Origin: Alloascoidea africana
Taxonomy: Eukaryota; Ascomycota; Alloascoideomycetes; Alloascoideales; Alloascoideaceae
Assembly: GCA_030581615.1 (NCBI GenBank)
Contig: JAKTTT010000091.1
Coordinates: 1 to 57,702, forward strand
Direction of reading: 5' to 3'
Length of the DNA: 57,702 nucleotides
The notes under the pieces were generated by a model. The model was not told where the DNA came from. It searched no databases and was given only the letters and a program-made list of their open reading frames with translations. The translations under genes and the position numbers were made by a program. Of the stretch, positions 51,430 through 57,702 are shown in pieces. Every line of letters begins with the position of its first letter. Within the stretch, counting starts at the first letter, position 1.

Positions 51430-52216
51430 ATGGACTCACTCACTACTCTGTTAAGTGATCTCGCCGAGGCTTTCTTGCCCACTGTTGCGTATGCCGAATC
51501 TGAAGAAGTAAGTGTACAATACTGATTTTTCTAAGCTGTTGATCAAGACAGTGTGGTTGGTACTATCTGGATCCATCATCTCTTGGGTTTGGGTTTAATT
51601 GTTTTAAAGAGCTTGGGGACTAATACCTTCTGTTTTTGGCGGATTTAGGAAGAAGAAGAAGAAGAGGCTGCTGAAGAGGCAGGAGATGATGATGATGAAG
51701 ATGACGACGACGATGATGATGATGATGAGGATGAAGTTTCGGATCCTCTTGATGAGCTACGTGAGAGTAAGTGACCATCAATAATACATTGAAGAATCTC
51801 AAATGTTGAAAGTTCAGAATAACCAACCCTACTAATTTTTTTTTTTTTCGTTTGAACTAGAATGCTCGGACATCCCCGTTTGCAAGCCTTTTAAACACCA
51901 TTTTGAAGAATGTGTTGAACGTGTCACTGCTGAAATGCAAGAGGAGGATTACCAGCACAAGGAATATAAAGAAGGTGAGTTTTAGATATTTGGTATTATA
52001 TGGGAAAAAAAGAAAAAGACTAACTCAGAAATGGCATATTCTAGACTGTATTGAGGAATTGTAAGTCATGGAATTTATTATTCTGTTCTTTATGGAGAAA
52101 GAATCTGAGTAATTCTTAAAGTATTGGGGTTATGAAACTAATAACGATCTAGCTTTCATCTTCATCATTGCGTAAACGACTGTGTTGCCCCACAACTTTT
52201 CTACAAGTTGAGATAG
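51430..52216 (+). CDS. QCR6: cytochrome bc1 complex hinge subunit, five exons
   Basis: Exons 51430-51507, 51649-51766, 51861-51974, 52045-52060 and 52153-52216 join in frame to 129 aa. All donors are GTAAGT or GTGAGT and acceptors end TAG. The sequence has a short N-terminal leader, an acidic tract of Glu and Asp (about 26-58), then SDPLDELREKCSD, VCKPFKHHFEECVERVT with the paired Cys of the hinge fold, and DCIEEFFHLHHCVNDCVAPQ ending LFYKLR. S. cerevisiae Qcr6 ends DCVEEFFHLQHYLDTATAPRLFDKLK as I recall it, an excellent match that confirms the 16-nt fourth exon. Qcr6 helps cytochrome c bind cytochrome c1 in complex III of the inner mitochondrial membrane. Confidence 0.96.
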
Positions 52217-53094
52217 ACCAGAACCAAAAAAATAAAATCAATAAAAGCACAAAATTGAAATTATTGGTTTGTTTCTCCTCTCTCTCCCTCTCTCTTTTGG
52301 TTTGATGAAAACGAATGCGAAAAACCAATAACATCAAACATGAACCAACCAAAAAGAACAAAATGATAAGAAACAACGGAATGGAAAAGTAGACAAGGGC
52401 GTACTTTCTAGTTGCATGAGTATATAGTAATAGAAATCTCAAGAGAAAAAGAAATAATATCTGTAATCAAAAAACAAGGTCAAAAATCCAGGGATTTTGA
52501 AATCCCCTTGTGAGTGTTTTATCTTTTCGTGGGTTTGTGTTTTGGTAGTAATGACAATGATAAATGGAATCAAAAAAGATCATACAGTTCATGGATCTCT
52601 TGTGATTTCATTCTAGCTTAGATGGTCCATTATTGAATAAGGTGTTCAAGCGCTCAACATGTTGTGGTTTCATACGAGAGTGAGTATAGAGATTTGGACC
52701 TAGGATTGTTCAAGTGGGGCATATGTACGGGGAAAGGAAATGAAGGTTGGGAAAGGTCATGTTAATTGATCGAGGAGGATTCAAACTTGTAAAGTTAATC
52801 TGCTCTATTTAAGTGAAGTTATGTTTCGAGGGTGATACGAGGTCGCATATACGAGATTGAGTAAACGACTAGGAAGGAAAGAATGTAACCATTTGTTCTG
52901 GCGGTTCTGCGTAGTTTAGAATTGAAATGTTATCAGTCACTTCAAGCATCTATATCAATTTGATAACTCATAAAAAAATTAGAGTTGAAGATATCCACAG
53001 GTTGCTTCTATTCAAGATAGGAACCTTTTTAATGTTAAAAAAAAAAAGAAAATGAGATCTGAAAGATTCTGATCCGATTTGGAAAAAGAAGATC
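52217..53094. other. intergenic region downstream of QCR6
   Basis: About 880 AT-rich bases. The small frames on the minus strand are not supported. I see no RNA gene before tRNA-Trp. Confidence 0.5.
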
Positions 53095-53180
53095 TGACAC
53101 GGACAGGAATTGAACCTGCAACCCTTCGATGTCAGCTTTGACAACTGGAGTCGAAAGCTCTACCATTGAGCCACCGCATC
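53095..53180 (-). tRNA. tRNA-Trp(CCA) with a short intron
   Basis: Minus-strand 86-nt gene. Acceptor arms GATGCGG / CCGTGTC pair with discriminator A. D-arm TGGCTCAATGGTAGAGC and T-arm GCAGGTTCAATTCCTGT are intact. Anticodon stem TTCGA / TCGAA encloses CTCCAG, anticodon CCA, and an intron of about 14 nt follows. The S. cerevisiae counterpart has a 34-nt intron. A T-run terminator lies just downstream. An LTR begins 13 bases beyond its 5' end. Confidence 0.93.
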
Positions 53181-53192
53181 TTTTCTTATATT

Positions 53193-53690
53193 TGTTAAAG
53201 ATCGTCTTCTGGCGCGAGGTGAATACTGAGAGTTGTAACTCTAAGATAGAGAACGGCTTTTCAAGCGAGAAAGAGAGAGATAATCCGGTAAACGGTTTCT
53301 TATTAAAACTTCTTGATAACTATTAATAACTTCTGATACTTGTACTCCATCTTAGGGAGACACAAGCTTCTTATATAGTTCCTAACTAACTTCTAAATCA
53401 ATAATGACAATTCTTTGATTGCTTCCTGAACTCCCTTTTCCTTTGTGAGTTCAGTTATCCTTTGATGTACTTTCATGCAATTGTCATTGTTCAATGTACT
53501 TCACTTCTAGGTGCAAACCGAAGTGTTAATATAACTCATGTAACAACAAAGGTAACCAGCCTTTGTGTTCTTTGTGTTCTTTGTGTTCTTTGTGTTCTTT
53601 GTGTTCTTTGTGTTCTTTGTGTTTTTGTAAACCATCCTTTGTGTCCTTCTTTTCTTCTCATTTCTTACATTCTCTTCAGCATCTCTTACA
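53193..53690 (-). repeat. LTR of a Ty3/gypsy-type element, minus orientation
   Basis: A 498-bp LTR running TGTAAGAGAT ... TTTAACA on the minus strand (TG...CA ends). It matches the right-hand LTR at 56758-57212 in reverse orientation at roughly 90% by eye, apart from a 9-bp tandem tract. It lies 12 bases from the 5' end of tRNA-Trp. I see no matching target-site duplication around it. Fossil. Confidence 0.8.
53570..53630 (+). repeat. 9-bp tandem repeat (CTTTGTGTT)n inside the LTR
   Basis: About seven copies of TTTGTGTTC in a row. The other LTR has only scattered single units, so this is a local expansion and accounts for most of the length difference. The translated Leu-Cys-Val repeat is not a protein. 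Confidence 0.8.
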
Positions 53691-53904
53691 TGGTTTGTAA
53701 GAATTGTGATTCTTATGAAGAAAAGGCTCAGTATAATCAAGAATGGTGTAATAATGAGACTGAAGCCAATTAGTATAAACAGAACTTTGTTAGTACTTTT
53801 AGCTTTCTTCTTCTTAAGCTACTTAATGTCAATCTTTTGAGCCATAACCTTGAGAGTTCAGAACAGAGGTTCTGTCACAACAATTTCAAGAGAAATCAGA
53901 AAAA

Positions 53905-53976
53905 TGGTTGAGACAGGAAACGAAACCGTGTCGCCCAAGTTGCAACTGAGTGTGCTAACCGCTGCACCACTCAACC
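53905..53976 (-). tRNA. tRNA-like sequence, possible tRNA-Cys(GCA), perhaps decayed
   Basis: 72 nt on the minus strand. Acceptor GGTTGAG / CTCAACC pairs fully. The D-stem GTGC / GCAC encloses AGCGGTTA. The anticodon stem CTCAG / TTGGG (with G-T pairs) encloses TTGCAAC, giving GCA. The T-arm is weak, with an unpaired base beside the loop, and the B box carries one extra base. Five T follow as a terminator. It differs from the usual fungal tRNA-Cys acceptor, so it may be an odd, foreign or decayed copy. Confidence 0.5.
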
Positions 53977-54095
53977 TAAATCTGGTTTTACCGATAATTC
54001 CAGTCTCATAGAGGAGACCTGGCAAAACCGGGTTCCAACAGGAGGTCGTTCCTAGTAAGAGTGCCCGAATTCTTACAACAATTGTAAGAGATGCT

Positions 54096-54457
54096 GAAAG
54101 AGCATTTACTGCCTTTAGCCAAAAGGTTGTTGTCCTTAATTCTTTGTAGCACTGTGCGTAGGTGTTTTCGAAAATACAATAATGTCATCTAGATAAACGC
54201 ATACACTTATTCCTATTAATCCTTCTAAAATATTATTCATGAGTCGTTGAAACGTGCTTGGAGCGTTGCATAATCCAAACGGCATAACTCTCCAAGCACG
54301 TTTCAACGACTCATGAATAATATTTTAGAAGGATTAATAGGAATAAGTGTATGCGTTTATCTAGATGACATTATTGTATTTTCGAAAACACCTACGCACA
54401 GTGCTACAAAGAATTAAGGACAACAACCTTTTGGCTAAAGGCAGTAAATGCTCTTTC
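54096..54457. repeat. perfect 168-bp inverted repeat with a 26-bp spacer
   Basis: Arms 54096-54263 and 54290-54457 are exact reverse complements as far as I can read. The spacer is 54264-54289. Both arms come from the RT region of the retroelement. It is a fold-back duplication, or else an assembly or library artefact. Confidence 0.9.
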
Positions 54458-56757
54458 TTTTGCGAAAGAGTCAATTTCTTAGGTTTCGTGATTGGTCCAA
54501 AAGGGATTGCACCGGACAGTAAGAAGTTAGAAGTAATTAAGGAATGGCCAGTACCAACTACAAGTAAACAAATGATGAGTTTTTTAGGATTATGCAATTT
54601 TTACAGACGCTTTGTACCCAGATACAGCGCCATAGCTGGTCCATTAATTGAGTTCGCTAATGAAAAGTCAACATGGACATCAAGTCAAGATGAAGCATTC
54701 GAAAAGTTAAAAGAAAAACTTATGTCTTACCCAATTCTTATTTCGCCAAATTTTGAAAACACATTTGTTTTATCGACAGATGCTTGTGGATCTGCTTTAG
54801 GAGCTGTGCTGGAACAACAAGATAAGGATGGAAAGATAACAGGAGTAATTGGTTATTTTTCGAAGAAGTTAAAGCCTAACGAACTAAAGTACCCTGTACG
54901 ACAAAAAGAATTTTTAGCAGTCATAGCAGCAATCAGAAATTGGAATCATTTATTAAAAGCAGTCCATTTTATCATTCAGTCGGATCATCACAGTCTCGTG
55001 TATCTACAATCCCAAAATCAAATACAAGAAGGAAGATTAGCTCGTTGGCTAGACTTTATGGCAGAATTTGATTTCGTTATTCGTTACGTTCCTGGAAAAC
55101 AAAACTCAGCAGCAGATGCCTTGAGCAGAATGGAAGTTAATTTAATCACACTTGAATTACAACCTGATGAAGAAGAAAACGGACAGTTAATTAGTGGATA
55201 CGAAAATGATAATGAATTTGGACGAATATACACTGTGCTCAAAGAAAATTTGGAGATACCGACAGAAATAAATCACTTTATCAAACACTTTAATATACAA
55301 AATGATGTTTTTTTTTTTTGCGCTACAATTGGAGATGATGAATGGAGAATATGTGTTCCTGACATTGAACTAAGAAAGGTAATTGTTTCACAAGCCCACA
55401 ATCCGCCAACTGCTGGACATTTCGGACCATACAAAACTTATATGAGGATAATGCCATTATTTTACTGGAAGAAGATGTTCAATAATATTAAAAGATTTGT
55501 TAACAAATGTCATACCTGTAAAACAAGCAAGACTACAACTAGAGCAGTACAAGGTCTTATTATGCCACTTCCAATACCTAGAGGACCATGGAAACAAGTT
55601 AGTTTAGATTTTGTGTCGGGTTTACCAAAACAAAAAGAGGAAATGACAATATGTTTGTAATTGTTGATCGATTTTCAAAACGAGCACATTTTATCGCGTG
55701 TACCAAAAGAATTACTGGAGAAAAAGCTGCACAGCTTTACATCGAGAAAGTTCTTAGCCAACATGGAACACCAAAGGTAATAGTTAGTGATCGTGACGTG
55801 AGGTTTAGATTTTGGAAAACGATTCACCACAGACTTCAAACTAAGTTGAATATGTCGACAGCAAGACATCCGCAGACAGATGGGCAGACGGAAAGAACCA
55901 ATAAAACCCTTAATCAGCTATTACGTGCTTACGAAAAGGATGATATCAGTAGATTGGATGAATTTTTGCCGATGCTAGAATTTGCGTTCAATAGTGCGTA
56001 TCAAGAAAGCATTAAATGTTCACCTTTCGAAGTGGATTTAGGAAGAATGCCGATGCAACCAGGATTTGTTACAGGATGGAATTTGGAAACAGTTTCGTTA
56101 AAAGCAGATGAAATTTCTGATAGGTTTAAAGCGATACAAGCAAGAACAAGAGATATTTTGGTAGACGCTCAAAGACAACAAGAGAAACAAGTTAATCGAC
56201 ATCGAAAAAAAGTGGATGTGAAAGTTGGAGATGATTTATTAGTGCATAAGGAAGCTTATGGAGGAAATGTTCTTTTCAGTAAAATACTGCCGGTTTATTT
56301 TGGTCCTTTCAGAGTGGTGAAAAGAATAAATGACAACGCATTTGAAATTGATTTACCTAGCACATCAAGGAAACATCGAACAATTAACGTGGAACATTTG
56401 AAGAAATACCAAAAATCAGATTCATATCATAAGGAACCACCAAGACCTGCTGCAGAAGTGTTGGAAAGAATTAATGAAATGAACGCGATGACTGGATTTG
56501 ACGATGAACAACAGACAGTTTGTGTGACTTGGAAAGATGTGGATCCATTTTTATCGACAAGAATATCTTTGAAGTTATTTCAAAAGGCAGATAAACAATT
56601 ATTGGATACGCTATTAGATCAATGGATGATTTTGAACGATCAAGAAATCCAAGATCCAGAACAATATGATGAAGAAGAGGATAACAATTAAAGACATACT
56701 TTCAACATTTTACACCTCAATTTTTTCGGTATAAAATGACGTTTGAAGGGGGAAGAA

Positions 56758-57212
56758 TGTAAGAGATGCTGAAGAGAATGTGAGAAATGAGAAGAAAAGA
56801 AGAACACAAAGAATGATTCACAAAGAACAAAGGATGGTTTACAAAGAACACAAAGGCTGGTTACCTTTGTTGTTACATGAGTTATATTGACACTTCGGTT
56901 TGCACCTAGAAGTGAAGTACAGTGAACAATGACAATTGCATGAAAGTACATCAAAGCACAATTGAACTCACAAAGGAAAAGGGAGTTCAGGAAGCAATCA
57001 AAGAATTGTCATTATTGATTTAGAAGTTAGTTAGGAACTATATAAGAAGCTGGTGTTTCCTTGAGATGGAGTACAAGCATCAGGAGTTAGCAATAGTTAT
57101 CAAGTCTTAACAAGAAACCGTTTACCGGATTATCTCTTTCTTGAAAAGCCGTTCTCTATCTTAGAGTTCCAACTCTTAGTATCCACCTTTCGTCAGAAGA
57201 CGATTTAAAACA
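56758..57212 (+). repeat. right LTR of the Ty3/gypsy-type element, plus orientation
   Basis: A 455-bp LTR from TGTAAGAGAT to AAAACA, directly after the polypurine tract. It is similar in reverse to 53193-53690. A promoter-like TATATAA lies inside. Fossil. Confidence 0.82.
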
Positions 57213-57702
57213 ACAATGTGACGATTATTGCTCTGGCGTCTTTATACTTTACCTTCTTTTACAAACTATTTCCTTTATTCTCTTCTTAATGTTATGCTTT
57301 ATCTTTTGTTCTTCTTAACGTTATACTTCTTCTTTTCTTTTTATTTACTTTATTTCAATCTTGCTACGATTACTCTTTATTGTTATTGATTATCTTTTCT
57401 TTCTTAATTGCTATCAAGCTATATTCTTTTCTTGCTAGCAATAATCTGTTATTGACACGTTTACTTTTATTCTTGATCGTATATAATCTTTATTTATCGT
57501 TGAGGTCTATATAAGGGCGTCTTTTCGCCACTTTTAATATAAGAATTAACAAGTTTTCTCTTGAAAATCACCACTGTGATAAACAATTGTAAGGGTTCTA
57601 TCTCGAACCCTCAGTGCTTACGGAACTTACCTTACAAGTGTTACTAAGCATAATCAGGTGATCACCATTACTAATCTGACACCACCGTTCTTACTGAGCA
57701 GG
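57213..57702. other. AT-rich right end, possibly part of another LTR
   Basis: T-rich DNA with a TCTATATAAGGGCG core-promoter-like motif near 57507-57520 and a hairpin GGGTTC / GAACCC near 57594-57611. The layout resembles an LTR U3/R region, but no ends are seen before the window stops. No coding frame. Confidence 0.3.

Larger units (their letters stand above)
54083..57212 (+). mobile_element. Ty3/gypsy-family LTR retroelement remains, rearranged and broken
   Basis: Fossil element with part of the reverse transcriptase (plus-strand part from about 54290, with the YLDDI-type motif), RNase H, an integrase with a zinc-binding N-terminus and DD-type core, then a polypurine tract (GAAGGGGGAAGAA, 56745-56757) directly before the right LTR. 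The domain order RT-RNase H-integrase is that of Ty3/gypsy. The left end is not a normal 5' LTR: it begins with the first bases of an LTR fused to an inverted copy of part of the RT region. The capsid and protease region is not seen. I count about three breaks overall. LTR divergence of about 10% suggests neither very young nor ancient, but the two LTRs need not come from one insertion. Confidence 0.85.

Noticed and set aside
53462-53773. Leu-Cys-Val repeat protein
   Set aside because: It is the translation of a 9-bp tandem repeat inside an LTR.
53835-53884. Possible second LTR end (TCTGTCACAACA)
   Set aside because: It has a plausible terminal motif but no partner end or internal match in the window, so it cannot be supported.

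Overview
This window is nuclear DNA of an ascomycete yeast, probably an early-branching member of the Saccharomycotina (Dipodascaceae/Geotrichum-Magnusiomyces-like; this placement is inference). The signs are compact spacing, many short spliceosomal introns with GTAAGT/GTATGY donors and CTAAC branch sites, one gene with nine introns and one with four, tRNA genes with introns, Tbf1/Cbf1-type motifs in ribosomal-protein promoters, and mitochondrial acyl-CoA dehydrogenase and ACSF3-type genes that Saccharomyces lacks. CTG sits at hydrophobic positions (for example next to the catalytic lysine of LCB2), so it reads as leucine and the CTG-Ser clades are unlikely.

Layout. 0-3.5 kb: a partial frame at the left edge, an orphan membrane protein and a long AT-rich spacer. 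3.5-17 kb: a candidate divergent ATG31, a 1492-aa Zn2Cys6 regulator, an enlarged dienelactone-hydrolase-like protein, RPL4, and a Dma-type FHA-RING ubiquitin ligase whose 3' part overlaps a second long frame ending in a membrane anchor. 17-24 kb: a divergent pair of paralogous membrane glycoproteins and LCB2. 24-33 kb: a GAS-family glucanosyltransferase, a HAP1-like Zn2Cys6 factor, tRNA-Leu(CAA) and an SCW/MP65-type GH17 wall protein. 33-42 kb: PLP2, an ACSF3-type acyl-CoA synthetase, MED6, polyubiquitin and an ENTH/epsin gene. 43-53 kb: a ten-exon RIM4-like RRM gene, a TCAB1/SWT21-type WD protein, a short/branched-chain acyl-CoA dehydrogenase, RPL8, QCR6 and tRNA-Trp(CCA). 53-57.7 kb: rearranged, broken remains of a Ty3/gypsy element with LTRs in opposite orientation, a tRNA-like sequence and an AT-rich end.

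Most genes are housekeeping: translation (RPL4, RPL8, tRNAs), cell wall and sphingolipid synthesis (GAS, GH17, LCB2), ubiquitin (UBI4, Dma), mitochondrial energy and acyl-CoA metabolism (QCR6, acyl-CoA dehydrogenase, ACSF3-like), and transcription (MED6, two zinc-cluster factors). The observations most worth a second look are the ATG31-like gene, the FHA-RING/tail-anchor overlap, the paralogous membrane pair, the promoter motifs, the 16- and 18-nt micro-exons, a GC-rich island near 47.5-49 kb and a perfect 168-bp palindrome in the retroelement remains. Exon joins below were worked out by hand from splice signals, reading frame and family conservation.
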